Program-made: the position numbers and the translations under genes
Shown: in pieces, positions 52,683-62,129 of the stretch
How the letters are laid out: the number at the start of each line of letters is the position of its first letter
Position numbering within the stretch: the stretch's first letter is position 1
Notes under the pieces: model-generated
Database searches by the model: none
What the model saw: the letters and a program-made list of their open reading frames with translations, nothing else
Told to the model about the DNA's origin: nothing
Origin: Bacteroides neonati
GTDB taxonomy: Bacteria; Bacteroidota; Bacteroidia; Bacteroidales; Bacteroidaceae
NCBI RefSeq assembly: GCF_000499785.1
Contig: NZ_HG726026.1
Location: 124,001-188,000 of the forward strand
DNA length: 64,000 nucleotides
Direction of reading: 5' to 3'

Positions 52683-55190
52683 ATGATGAAAAGAGTAGAG
52701 TTAGCTTTTGTATGGCTAATGTTATCTCCTGTTTTTTTGTTGCTACAAGCACAAGTACGAACCACGCAGACATTTGAAAAAGATTGGAAGTTTACTCGTC
52801 AAGACAGCGAGTCTTTTAGTCGCCCCGCATGCGATGTCAGCCAATGGCAGTCTGTTACCATTCCTCACGATTGGGCTATTTACGGGCCTTTCAGTATTCA
52901 CAACGACAAGCAGAATGTGGCTATCACGCAAGATGGTCAGAAGGAAGCCATGGAGCATGCCGGCCGTACCGGTGGCCTGCCCTTTGTTGGTGTGGGATGG
53001 TATCGCCTCGATTTTGAAGCGCCACAATTTGCCAAAGGCAAAAAGGCTACCTTACTGTTCGACGGTGCGATGAGCCATGCACGTGTTTACATCAATGGGC
53101 AAGAGGCCGGTTACTGGCCCTACGGTTACAACAGCTTCCAGATCGATGCCACCCCTTATTTGAAAGTGGGAGAGAAGAACTCACTGGCTGTTCGTTTGGA
53201 AAACGATACCGAGTCGTCGCGCTGGTATCCCGGAGCAGGGTTGTACCGCAATGTGCACCTTATCATCAACGAAGAGGCTCACATACCTACTTGGGGAACC
53301 CAGTTGACTACGCCCGTGGTGAAAGCCGACTATGCCAAGGTAGATCTGAAAACATCGTTTGTCGTACCCGCCGGAAAGAGCTTTGATGCCTACCGCATTG
53401 TTACCCAAATTACCGATAAAGCCGGCAAGGTACTGGCTACGAACGAGCAGAAAGGAACTGCGTTCGACGACAATCGCTTTGACCAGACGCTGGTGGTTGA
53501 ACGCCCTGCTTTGTGGAGCCCCGAATCGCCAACACTCTATACCGCCGTATCTAAAGTGTACGAAGGCAATACGCTGAAAGACGAATATACAACCTCTTTC
53601 GGTATTCGTACCATCGAAATTATTCCCAACGAGGGCTTCTTCCTCAACGGAAAGAAAACCGTATTCAAAGGCGTGTGCAATCACCACGACTTAGGCCCCT
53701 TGGGTGGAATTGCCAATGATGCAGGCATCCGTCGCCAAATCCGTATTCTTAAAGAGATGGGTTGTAATGCCATCCGTACCTCGCACAATATGCCAGCCCC
53801 CGAGCTGATTCGTGCCTGCGATGAGATGGGTATGATGGTTATGGCCGAATCATTCGACGAATGGAAGGGCGCGAAGTTGCAGAACGGTTACCACAAGGTG
53901 TTTGACGAATGGGCAGAGAAGGACTTGGTGAACCTGATACATAACTACCGCAACAACCCGAGTGTGGTGATGTGGTGCATCGGCAACGAAGTGCCCGACC
54001 AATGGAACGGTGATCGCGGTCCGAAACTCTCTCGCTATCTGCAAGACATCTGTCACCGCGAAGACCCTACACGCCCCGTTACACAGGGTATGGATGCTCC
54101 CGATGCAGTTGTAAACAACAACATGGCGGCCATCATGGACGTAGCCGGATTCAACTATCGCCCTCATAAATATCAGGAAAACTATAAGAAGCTGCCTCAG
54201 CAGATTATTCTCGGTAGCGAAACCGCCTCTACGGTTAGCTCGCGTGGGGTTTATAAATTCCCCGTTGCCCGTCTGTCTATGCAGAAATATGACGATCATC
54301 AATCCTCTTCGTACGACGTAGAACACTGTGGATGGTCGAACCTGCCCGAAGACGATTTCATTCAGCACGAAGACCTGCCTTACTGCATCGGCGAATTTGT
54401 ATGGACAGGCTTTGATTATCTGGGCGAACCCACACCGTATTATACCAACTGGCCCAGCCACTCTTCTCTGTTCGGTATCATCGACCTGGCAGGCTTGCCC
54501 AAAGACCGTTATTACCTCTATCGCAGCCATTGGAACAAGGACGAAGAGACCTTGCACATCCTGCCTCACTGGAACTGGGAAGGTCGCGAAGGTCAGGTAA
54601 CCCCCGTGTTTGTGTACACCAACCACCCCAGCGCAGAGCTTTTCATCAATGGCAAGAGTCAGGGAAAACGTACCAAAGATCTTTCTGTCAACGTAAACAA
54701 CAGCGGCGACTCCCTTTCGGTAGCTCAACTCAAACGTCAGAAACGCTATCGCCTGATGTGGATGGATACGAAGTACGAACCGGGCACAGTCAAAGTGGTT
54801 GCTTACGACAAAGACGGTAAAGCAGTAGCCGAGACAGAGGTGCATACCGCCGGAAAACCCGATCATATCGAGTTGATACCCGATCGCAGCGTGATTGCAG
54901 CCGATGGCAAAGACCTTTCGTTCTTTACCGTAAAGGTAGTCGACAAGCATGGTAACCTTTGTCCGAATGCCTCGAATGAGATCAGCTTCAAGGTGAAAGG
55001 CGAAGGAAGCTATCGGGCAGGAGCAAACGGAAACCCCGCCTCGTTGGAATCGTTCCAAACACCGAAGATGAAAGTATTCAGTGGCATGATGACCGCCATT
55101 GTGCAATCGACCGAAAAAGGTGGAAAAATTACGCTGGAGGCAACAGCCAAAGGGTTAAAGAAAGGAGTAATGACAATAGAGAGTAAGTAA
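52683..55190 (+). CDS. GH2 beta-galactosidase
   Basis: An 835-residue exported GH2 enzyme. It has a signal peptide (LMLSPVFLLLQAQ), a sugar-binding jelly roll (about 25-190, VTIPHDWAIYGPF), an Ig-like domain, a TIM-barrel with acid/base Glu in WCIGNEVPDQW and nucleophile Glu in LGSETAST, a DUF4982-type domain (about 620-700) and a C-terminal invasin/Ig-like domain. It most likely removes terminal beta-galactose. It is outside the sialic acid locus and has its own promoter and terminator, yet its activity would fill the step between sialidase and hexosaminidase on complex N-glycans. Exact specificity is not certain. Confidence 0.88.
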   Translation: MMKRVELAFVWLMLSPVFLLLQAQVRTTQTFEKDWKFTRQDSESFSRPACDVSQWQSVTIPHDWAIYGPFSIHNDKQNVAITQDGQKEAMEHAGRTGGLPFVGVGWYRLDFEAPQFAKGKKATLLFDGAMSHARVYINGQEAGYWPYGYNSFQIDATPYLKVGEKNSLAVRLENDTESSRWYPGAGLYRNVHLIINEEAHIPTWGTQLTTPVVKADYAKVDLKTSFVVPAGKSFDAYRIVTQITDKAGKVLATNEQKGTAFDDNRFDQTLVVERPALWSPESPTLYTAVSKVYEGNTLKDEYTTSFGIRTIEIIPNEGFFLNGKKTVFKGVCNHHDLGPLGGIANDAGIRRQIRILKEMGCNAIRTSHNMPAPELIRACDEMGMMVMAESFDEWKGAKLQNGYHKVFDEWAEKDLVNLIHNYRNNPSVVMWCIGNEVPDQWNGDRGPKLSRYLQDICHREDPTRPVTQGMDAPDAVVNNNMAAIMDVAGFNYRPHKYQENYKKLPQQIILGSETASTVSSRGVYKFPVARLSMQKYDDHQSSSYDVEHCGWSNLPEDDFIQHEDLPYCIGEFVWTGFDYLGEPTPYYTNWPSHSSLFGIIDLAGLPKDRYYLYRSHWNKDEETLHILPHWNWEGREGQVTPVFVYTNHPSAELFINGKSQGKRTKDLSVNVNNSGDSLSVAQLKRQKRYRLMWMDTKYEPGTVKVVAYDKDGKAVAETEVHTAGKPDHIELIPDRSVIAADGKDLSFFTVKVVDKHGNLCPNASNEISFKVKGEGSYRAGANGNPASLESFQTPKMKVFSGMMTAIVQSTEKGGKITLEATAKGLKKGVMTIESK

Positions 55191-55240
55191 AGCCCGCTCT
55201 TCGGATAGCGGAGAATCTCTCTTGATAATGAATAGCTCAG

Positions 55241-55272
55241 GCGCTTGTGGAACCTCTTCCACAGGCGCTTTT
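55241..55272 (+). terminator. Terminator after the beta-galactosidase gene
   Basis: GCGCTTGTGGAA at 55241-55252 pairs with TTCCACAGGCGC at 55257-55268 (one G-U pair), with a 4-base loop and TTTTC after it. The remaining bases to uvrB (55273-55473) show no gene. Confidence 0.85.
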
Positions 55273-55473
55273 CTTTGTCGTAGCTGACTTATGGGCAAAA
55301 AAAAGGAGCAACGCCTTGCTCCAACCTTTGTTAACCTTAAATCTAATACTATGAAAAACACAGTGCAAAGATACGGGTTTTCGAGAAACTTGCAAATTCT
55401 AATCTATTAAAAAGATGTTTTATAACATTGATTAATACTTTGCTATTCGAATTATATGTTTATTAAATGTTTT

Positions 55474-57507
55474 TTATCCCCACTTTTCTTTCATTAAATC
55501 TTCGAGCTTTAATAGTTCGTCTCGATACTGTGCAGCCTCGATAAACTCAAGTTTCTTGGCAGCCTCCTGCATCATCTTGCGGGTACGGTCAATGCTCTTT
55601 TGCATCTGTGGCTTACTCATGTATTGTACAATCGGATCGGCCGCCACATTGCTGCCCGTTGGCTCAATATAGGCGTGCGACTCTTGACGCAGTTCTTCCA
55701 GTTCCTTATTGCTTCCGCCAAATACGGCCAGGTTGCGTGCTTTGATAATCTGCTGCGGGGTGATGCCGTGCTCTTCGTTGTATGCCAACTGCTTCTCGCG
55801 GCGGCGGTTGGTTTCATCAATGGTTTTCTTCATGCTGTCGGTTATGCGGTCGGCATACATGATTACTTTGCCGTTGACGTTTCGGGCAGCACGTCCCGCC
55901 GTTTGTGTGAGTGATCGGTGGGAGCGGAGGAAACCCTCTTTGTCGGCATCGAGTATTGCTACTAGTGATACTTCGGGTAGGTCGAGCCCTTCGCGCAGCA
56001 GGTTTACACCGATCAGTACATCGTATACTCCTTGTCTCAAATCGTCCATGATCTGAATACGTTCCAGCGTGTCTACATCGCTGTGGATGTAGTTACAACG
56101 CACGTTATTGTTCAAAAGATACTCAGTCAGTTCCTCTGCCATGCGTTTGGTTAACGTGGTAATCAGGGTGCGCTCGCCTTTCTCGATGCGGAGCTGAATC
56201 TCTTCCATCAGGTCATCGATCTGGTTGAGGCTCGGACGCACTTCGATAACGGGATCGAGTAGTCCCGTCGGACGGATCACCTGCTCTACAATCACTCCTT
56301 CACTTTGCGCCAGCTCATAATCGGCAGGGGTGGCGCTCACGTAAATCACCTGCTTGGCCATCTCTTCAAATTCGTCGAACTTCAACGGACGGTTGTCCAT
56401 GGCTGCGGGCAAGCGGAAGCCATATTCCACCAGATTGATCTTGCGTGCCCGGTCGCCACCATACATGGCGCGCACTTGCGGTATGCTTACGTGGCTCTCG
56501 TCGATCACGATGAGAAAGTCGTCCGGAAAGAAGTCGAGCAAGCAGTAAGGACGCGTACCTGCTGCACGACCATCGAAATAGCGCGAATAATTCTCAATGC
56601 CCGAACAGTGCCCGAGCTCGCGAATCATCTCCATATCATAGGTTACCCGCTCATAAAGTCGCTTCGCTTCATACTCCTTGCCGATCGATTCAAGGAAGGC
56701 GACTTGCTTGGTCAGGTCATCTTCAATCATGTGAATGGCACGTATGGTTGCCTCTTTGGTAGTCATGAACAGATTGGCGGGATAGATTTTATAGGCTTCG
56801 AACGGAGCGATGGTTACACCCGAAACGGGGTCTACCTCTTCGATACCATCAATCTCGTCGCCCCAGAAGCTAACCCGCAGCAGGTGATCGGAATAGGCCA
56901 GGTAGATATCGACCGTATCTCCCTTGACCCGGAAGTTGCCTCGGTTGAGATCAATATCGTTACGTACGTAGAGGCTATCGACCAATCGGCGCAGAAAAAC
57001 ATTGCGGTCGAGCATACGTCCGCGTTGCACTTCGATTACATTCTCGTAGAAGTCAGCCGGGTTGCCCATACCATAAATACACGATACCGACGATACTACT
57101 ACTACATCCTTGCGTCCTGATAAGAGGGCCGAAGTGGCTGCCAGTCTTAGTTTATCGATTTCATCATTGATGGCGAGGTCTTTTTCAATATATGTGTCCG
57201 AACCCGGAAGGTAAGCCTCCGGTTGATAGTAATCGTAATACGAAACGTAATATTCAACAGCATTGTTAGGGAAGAACCCTTTAAACTCGCTGTAAAGCTG
57301 TGCGGCTAATGTTTTGTTGTGACTCAGGATGAGTGTCGGCTTATTGACATTAGCAATGACGTTGGCAATGGTAAAGGTTTTTCCGGAACCGGTTACGCCC
57401 AATAAGGTTTGGGCAGGAACGCCCTCTTGCACACCTTCGGTAAGTTGCGCTATGGCTTCGGGCTGGTCGCCGGTAGGCTTATAGGCGGATATTAGGTCAA
57501 AATTCAT
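55474..57507 (-). CDS. uvrB: UvrB, nucleotide excision repair damage-recognition helicase
   Basis: A 677-residue protein of full UvrB length. It has Walker A GVTGSGKTFT, the damage-probing beta-hairpin YYDYYQPEAYLP, helicase motif DESH, conserved ATPADYEL and LREGLDLPEVSLVAILDADKEGFLR blocks, and the C-terminal UVR motif (about 640-675) that binds UvrC. It receives damaged DNA from UvrA and loads UvrC. It is divergent from paaK. Confidence 0.98.
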   Translation of the reverse strand: MNFDLISAYKPTGDQPEAIAQLTEGVQEGVPAQTLLGVTGSGKTFTIANVIANVNKPTLILSHNKTLAAQLYSEFKGFFPNNAVEYYVSYYDYYQPEAYLPGSDTYIEKDLAINDEIDKLRLAATSALLSGRKDVVVVSSVSCIYGMGNPADFYENVIEVQRGRMLDRNVFLRRLVDSLYVRNDIDLNRGNFRVKGDTVDIYLAYSDHLLRVSFWGDEIDGIEEVDPVSGVTIAPFEAYKIYPANLFMTTKEATIRAIHMIEDDLTKQVAFLESIGKEYEAKRLYERVTYDMEMIRELGHCSGIENYSRYFDGRAAGTRPYCLLDFFPDDFLIVIDESHVSIPQVRAMYGGDRARKINLVEYGFRLPAAMDNRPLKFDEFEEMAKQVIYVSATPADYELAQSEGVIVEQVIRPTGLLDPVIEVRPSLNQIDDLMEEIQLRIEKGERTLITTLTKRMAEELTEYLLNNNVRCNYIHSDVDTLERIQIMDDLRQGVYDVLIGVNLLREGLDLPEVSLVAILDADKEGFLRSHRSLTQTAGRAARNVNGKVIMYADRITDSMKKTIDETNRRREKQLAYNEEHGITPQQIIKARNLAVFGGSNKELEELRQESHAYIEPTGSNVAADPIVQYMSKPQMQKSIDRTRKMMQEAAKKLEFIEAAQYRDELLKLEDLMKEKWG

Positions 57508-57642
57508 ATTCTACTATTAATGTGACGGCAATATTCGGCAAAATAGTTGAGAAAAACAAATCATTTTTTGAAATAAATCCTTTACTTTGCAACAGTTTAT
57601 TACAAAACGCAGATTAATACAAATAAAAATATAGCGAAAAAC

Positions 57643-58941
57643 ATGATTTGGAATGAAAGTATCGAATGCATGGACCGCGAAAGTCTTCGCAAGATTCAAG
57701 GCATACGACTCCGTAAAATTGTAGAACACGTTTATCACAACACTCCCTTCTATCGCAAGAAAATGCAAGAGTTAGGGCTCACTCCCGAGGATATCAATAG
57801 CATTGACGATATTGTGAAGCTGCCGTTTACCACCAAGTATGACTTAAGAGATAACTATCCCTTCGGACTCTGTGCAGTGCCGATGAGTCAGATTGTGCGC
57901 ATTCATGCCTCTTCGGGAACAACGGGCAAGCCTACCGTTGTGGGGTATACACGTAAGGATTTGGCTTCGTGGACGGAGTGTTTGTCTCGTGCTTTTACCG
58001 CTTATGGAGCCACTAGCAGCGATATGTTCCAGATCTCTTATGGCTATGGATTGTTTACCGGTGGGTTGGGTGCGCATGCAGGTGCCGAGAGTATTGGTGC
58101 TTCCGTGATTCCAATGTCAAGCGGTAATACGGAGAAGCAGATCACCCTGATGCACGACTTTGGCTCTACGGTACTCTGTTGCACTCCTTCGTACGCACTT
58201 TATCTGGCCGATACCATTAAAGATTCCGGACTTCCGCGCGAAGACTTCAAGCTAAAGATCGGTGCCTTTGGTGCCGAACCTTGGACAGAGAGCATGCGCA
58301 AAGAGATTGAAGAGAAGTTGGGGGTCAAAGCCTTCGATATTTACGGATTGAGTGAAATAGCCGGACCGGGTGTGGGCTATGAATGCGAATGTCAGCAAGG
58401 CACACACTTGAACGAAGACCATTACTTCCCTGAGATTGTCGATCCGTTTACGTTGCAACCCGTAGAGCCCGGACAAACGGGCGAACTGGTCTTTACGCAT
58501 CTCACCAAAGAAGGAATGCCTTTGTTGCGCTATCGTACAAAAGACCTTACTTCGCTTCATTATGACACCTGTTCTTGCGGTCGTACGTTGGTACGGATGG
58601 ATCGAATCTTGGGTCGTAGTGACGATATGCTGATCATTCGTGGCGTCAACGTATTCCCTACTCAGATCGAATCGGTTATTCTCGAGATGCCCGAGTTTGA
58701 ACCGCACTATCTGCTTACCATTGATCGCAAAAACAATACCGATACGATGGAACTGAAGGTAGAAGTACGTGCTGATTGCTATTCCGACGAAATCAATAAG
58801 ATGGTCGCATTGAAGAAAAAGCTGGTTGGTCGCCTACAGAGTGTACTTGGCTTGGGAGTCGATGTGAAGCTGGTCGAACCACGTAGTATCGAACGCAGTA
58901 CCGGCAAAGCCAAGCGTGTTATTGATAATAGAAAACTATAA
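57643..58941 (+). CDS. paaK: Phenylacetate-CoA ligase-family AMP-forming enzyme
   Basis: A 432-residue ANL-superfamily ligase of the PaaK type. The N-terminal LRKIQGIRLRKIVEHVYHNTPFYR block is typical; the AMP-binding loop is ASSGTTGKPTVVGYT, and DIYGLSEIAGPG and YRTKDLT follow. A zinc-like cysteine set (CECQQGTH, CSCG) is present. It makes aryl-CoA from arylacetates. Gut Bacteroidetes carry it next to an ACT-domain protein and to the indolepyruvate oxidoreductase route of aromatic amino-acid breakdown; only the ACT gene is seen here. Confidence 0.9.
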   Translation: MIWNESIECMDRESLRKIQGIRLRKIVEHVYHNTPFYRKKMQELGLTPEDINSIDDIVKLPFTTKYDLRDNYPFGLCAVPMSQIVRIHASSGTTGKPTVVGYTRKDLASWTECLSRAFTAYGATSSDMFQISYGYGLFTGGLGAHAGAESIGASVIPMSSGNTEKQITLMHDFGSTVLCCTPSYALYLADTIKDSGLPREDFKLKIGAFGAEPWTESMRKEIEEKLGVKAFDIYGLSEIAGPGVGYECECQQGTHLNEDHYFPEIVDPFTLQPVEPGQTGELVFTHLTKEGMPLLRYRTKDLTSLHYDTCSCGRTLVRMDRILGRSDDMLIIRGVNVFPTQIESVILEMPEFEPHYLLTIDRKNNTDTMELKVEVRADCYSDEINKMVALKKKLVGRLQSVLGLGVDVKLVEPRSIERSTGKAKRVIDNRKL

Positions 58942-58968
58942 ATAATTACTAACCAATCAATCCTAATT

Positions 58969-59394
58969 ATGGTAGCAAAACAACTTTCTATCTTTTTAGA
59001 AAACAAATCTGGTCGTTTAACGGAAGTGACTGAGGTGTTAGCGAAAGAAGGTATCAACCTTTCTGCTCTTTGTATTGCCGAAAATGCTGATTTTGGTATT
59101 TTGCGTGGTATCGTATCCGACCCGGATAAAGCATACAAAGCTTTGAAGGAAAATCATTTTGCAGTCAACATAACCGATGTGATCGGTATTAGCTGTCCCA
59201 ATGTTCCCGGCGCATTAGCCAAAGTGTTGGGCTATTTATCCAGCGAAGGTGTGTTTATTGAATACATGTATTCTTTTGCAAATAATAGTACAGCCAATGT
59301 GGTGATTCGCCCCAACGACATGGAAAACTGTATTCGTGTATTGAAAGAGAAAAAGATCGATTTGCTTGCTGCAAGCGAACTTTATAAGCTGTAA
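58969..59394 (+). CDS. Tandem ACT-domain protein
   Basis: A 141-residue protein made of two ACT domains (about 3-68 and 72-138): QLSIFLENKSGRLTEVTEVLAKEGINL and ISCPNVPGALAKVLGYLSSEGVFI. Such proteins bind amino acids or other small ligands. It is 27 bp after paaK and probably co-transcribed, suggesting it senses an aromatic amino acid or tunes the ligase. No catalytic domain is present. Confidence 0.9.
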   Translation: MVAKQLSIFLENKSGRLTEVTEVLAKEGINLSALCIAENADFGILRGIVSDPDKAYKALKENHFAVNITDVIGISCPNVPGALAKVLGYLSSEGVFIEYMYSFANNSTANVVIRPNDMENCIRVLKEKKIDLLAASELYKL

Positions 59395-59535
59395 CAGGCA
59401 AAAATATTGATTTTCAATACGGATAAAGAGGTTGTATGCCCTGTTTCTGTTTTATTTAACGACCCAAGAAACAAGGTGATACACTCCATTGTCCGTAGGG
59501 AATACTGTTTTTTTGTATTAAAGAACGTTGATTAA

Positions 59536-59566
59536 TTGGTTTATTCGGTGCGAATCAGTAAATTTG
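59536..59566 (+). promoter_or_regulatory. bamD promoter
   Basis: TTG at 59536-59538, then 20 bp, then TAAATTTG at 59559-59566: a full Bacteroides-type promoter giving a start near 59573 and a leader of only about 12 nt. Confidence 0.65.
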
Positions 59567-59584
59567 CACACTATTTAAAATAAG

Positions 59585-60394
59585 ATGAAGAAGAATATCA
59601 TTATAACTCTGCTTGTAGCCCTTGTTTTATCCTCGTGTGGCGAGTATAATAAGATACTGAAAAGCACTGATTACGAATACAAGTATGAAGCGGCTAAAAA
59701 CTACTTTGCCAAAGGTCAGTATGGCAAATCGGCTACATTGCTGAACGAATTGATTACCATTTTAAAAGGTACTGATAAGGCCGAAGAATCCTTGTATATG
59801 TTAGCGATGAGCTATTACAATCAAAAGGACTACTCTACGGCTGCTCAATCGTTTATTACCTATTTTAATACGTATCCTCGTGGTACATTTGCCGAATTAT
59901 CCCGTTTTCATGCCGGTAAGGCCTTGTTTCTGGATACACCGGAGGCTCGTTTAGACCAATCCGGAACCTATTCGGCCATACAGCAACTGCAAATGTTTCT
60001 TGAGTACTATCCCGGAAGTGATAAGAAGCAAGAAGCACAGGATATGATTTTCGCTCTTCAGGATAAATTGGTGTTGAAAGAGTTCCTTTCGGCCAAACTA
60101 TATTATAACCTGGGCAATTATATGGGAGCGAACAATTATCTCTCTTGTGTAATTACTGCACAGAATGCATTGAGAGATTATCCTTATACGCATTATCGTG
60201 AAGATTTATCGATCATGGTGCTTCGGGCCAAATATGAAATGGCATTGAACAGTACAGAAGACAAACGGGCAGAACGCTATCGCGAAACAATTGATGAATA
60301 TTATGTGTTTAAGAATGAGTTTCCCGAAAGTAAATATATGAAAGATGCCGAGCGAATATTCAAAGCATCTTCAGATTATGTAACTAAAGATTAA
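59585..60394 (+). CDS. bamD: BamD, outer-membrane assembly lipoprotein
   Basis: A 269-residue lipoprotein with lipobox LVLSSC (Cys18) and TPR repeats through the mature protein (YFAKGQYGKSATLLNELI, SYYNQKDYSTAAQSFITYFNTYP). This is the BamD/YfiO layout. It works with BamA in folding beta-barrels into the outer membrane. It heads a likely operon with the omega-like gene 15 bp downstream. Confidence 0.92.
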   Translation: MKKNIIITLLVALVLSSCGEYNKILKSTDYEYKYEAAKNYFAKGQYGKSATLLNELITILKGTDKAEESLYMLAMSYYNQKDYSTAAQSFITYFNTYPRGTFAELSRFHAGKALFLDTPEARLDQSGTYSAIQQLQMFLEYYPGSDKKQEAQDMIFALQDKLVLKEFLSAKLYYNLGNYMGANNYLSCVITAQNALRDYPYTHYREDLSIMVLRAKYEMALNSTEDKRAERYRETIDEYYVFKNEFPESKYMKDAERIFKASSDYVTKD

Positions 60395-60409
60395 ATTATA
60401 AATAGATTT

Positions 60410-60745
60410 ATGGATTACAAAAAAACAAATGCTCCGTCGAATACTATTACTCGTGACATGATGGACTTATGTGCTGACACCGGTAATATCTACGAGACTG
60501 TTTCTATCATTGGTAAGCGTGCCAATCAAATTAGTGTAGAAATCAAAAGTGATCTTTCTAAGAAGCTTGCTGAGTTTGCCTCGTACAACGACAACCTCGA
60601 AGAAGTATTTGAGAACAGAGAACAGATTGAGATTTCTCGTTATTATGAGAAATTACCTAAACCGGATCTGATCGCTGCACAAGAATATGTAGAAGGAAAG
60701 ATTTATTATAGAAACCCGGCAAAGGAAAAAGAGAAATTGCAGTAA
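60410..60745 (+). CDS. rpoZ: RNA polymerase omega/Rpb6-like subunit
   Basis: A 111-residue protein matching the Bacteroidetes omega subunit (Rpb6-like). Helical core NIYETVSIIGKRANQIS corresponds to the omega motif that clamps the beta-prime C-terminus. The charged tail KLPKPDLIAAQEYVEGKIYYRNPAKEK is typical of this group. It aids RNA polymerase assembly. Linkage after bamD fits Bacteroides gene order. Confidence 0.85.
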   Translation: MDYKKTNAPSNTITRDMMDLCADTGNIYETVSIIGKRANQISVEIKSDLSKKLAEFASYNDNLEEVFENREQIEISRYYEKLPKPDLIAAQEYVEGKIYYRNPAKEKEKLQ

Positions 60746-60877
60746 TTAAAACCTGCTTCTCGTTTGGCATTTGCCTGTATCATTAAGATTTTTAATAGTC
60801 AAGTAGTAAGTGGAAGGTTCTTCTAAATTCTTATTGCTTGGCTATTTTGTTGTCATTAAACAAACTATTTTAAAATT

Positions 60878-61327
60878 ATGATTCAACGAATTCAGACCGT
60901 TTACTTATTACTTGTTACTGCTTTGCTGATTGCAAGCATGTGTTTGCCGGTAGGCTATTTTATGGGTGCCGATGCAGCAGTGTATACGTTTAAACCATTG
61001 GGTGTGCAGGTGGGAGAGGTATTTAACTCCACTTGGGGTATGTTCGGTATCTTATTACTAAGCACTATCATTGCATTGGGTACCATCTTTCTATTTAAAA
61101 ACCGGATATTACAGATCCGTATGTCTATCTTCAATAGCATTCTGTTGGTTGGTTACTACTTGACATTCTTTGCATTCCTGTTTGTGTTGAAAGGTGATTT
61201 GAACGCTTCTTTTCGTTTGGAATGGTCATTGTGCTTGCCTTTGATCGCTATTATCCTGAATATATTGGCTATCCGTGCCATTGGTCGGGATGAGGTAATG
61301 GTAAAAGCTGCCGATCGATTGAGATAA
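60878..61327 (+). CDS. DUF4293 membrane protein
   Basis: A 149-residue protein with four membrane segments (about 6-27, 48-70, 80-102, 112-134) and the N-terminus MIQRIQTVYLLLVTALLIASM characteristic of DUF4293. Its function is not known. It follows the omega gene by 132 bp and may be part of the same operon. Confidence 0.85.
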   Translation: MIQRIQTVYLLLVTALLIASMCLPVGYFMGADAAVYTFKPLGVQVGEVFNSTWGMFGILLLSTIIALGTIFLFKNRILQIRMSIFNSILLVGYYLTFFAFLFVLKGDLNASFRLEWSLCLPLIAIILNILAIRAIGRDEVMVKAADRLR

Positions 61328-61349
61328 AAACAGACCGTAAATAACGGCT

Positions 61350-61409
61350 AACTAAAAATGGTTACTGATAAACTCTCTGTATGAGATGAATCAGTAACCA
61401 TTTTTAGTT
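61350..61409. terminator. Bidirectional terminator, 20-bp perfect stem
   Basis: Arms 61350-61369 and 61390-61409 are perfectly complementary and each includes an A5 or T5 run, between convergent DUF4293 and beta-barrel genes. The loop is 20 bases. Confidence 0.85.
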
Positions 61410-61433
61410 GGTATAGTCTCTATTAAGTAAGTC

Positions 61434-62123
61434 TTATTTCTTTATGTCGAACAGATAAGATATTTTTGCCGAGATAGTTGTATGTGCCGAGCGTGAGAAG
61501 TAATCTTTCTTGGTACTGTTATAGAAATCCGCAAGTCCGAAATAATACCTTCCCTCCAATAGAAAATTGCCTGCTTTGGTTCTGATTTCGAGTCCGGCAC
61601 CTCCCACAATTCCATAGTCAAACTTATTCTGAACACTTTTGTCGTACTGTTCTTGGTTTAGTTGTGTTTCGCTCCAGGTTCCCGATTTTTTTTCTTTCTC
61701 ATTCAGCATAAAGCCTATTTGAGGACCCAGGTTTAAGAAGAACTGCGCACCACGATCTTTACCAAAGGCCAGGTGAGCGAGAAAGGGAATTTCCATGTAA
61801 TTCATTTCCCGACTATACGCACGGTCGTCACCGGGTTGGTCGAACTTCTCGTCCCATCCTCGCTGGGCGTAGTTTAGCTCCACTTGTACACCGCATATCA
61901 TGGCAAAATATTTCTCGGAGATATAACGGGCTGTTAAACCACCCGTTATGCCCATTAAGCCATTCTGCTTGATGGTAGGCTGAAAGCTTACATTGCTGTA
62001 ATTTGCCCCACCATTGATTCCTATGGCAAAGTTTTGACGAAGTTCGCCGATTTGCGCCGAAGCAGGAAGCCCGAAGGCGAGCAGCAATGCTGTTGTTGCT
62101 ATAATTGATTTTACTGTTCTCAT
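61434..62123 (-). CDS. Outer-membrane beta-barrel protein (PorT-like porin family)
   Basis: A 229-residue exported protein with a signal peptide (TTALLLAFGLPASAQ, to 24) and a small eight-strand-type barrel pattern with GINGGANYSNVSF, LGPQIGFMLNEKEKK, GGAGLEIRTKAGNFLLEGRYYFGL and a C-terminal ISAKISYLFDIKK. It resembles the PorT/OMP_b-brl_2 group. The role is unknown. It is 6 bp downstream of the LysM gene and probably co-transcribed with it. Confidence 0.85.
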   Translation of the reverse strand: MRTVKSIIATTALLLAFGLPASAQIGELRQNFAIGINGGANYSNVSFQPTIKQNGLMGITGGLTARYISEKYFAMICGVQVELNYAQRGWDEKFDQPGDDRAYSREMNYMEIPFLAHLAFGKDRGAQFFLNLGPQIGFMLNEKEKKSGTWSETQLNQEQYDKSVQNKFDYGIVGGAGLEIRTKAGNFLLEGRYYFGLADFYNSTKKDYFSRSAHTTISAKISYLFDIKK

Positions 62124-62129
62124 CCTTCT

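Noticed and set aside
53850..55106. A 418-codon open frame antisense to the beta-galactosidase
   Set aside because: It lies wholly within a well-supported GH2 gene, has no recognisable domain or start signal, and reflects codon bias of the sense gene.
56305..57120. A 271-codon open frame antisense to uvrB
   Set aside because: UvrB is certain on the other strand; the antisense product shows no family features.
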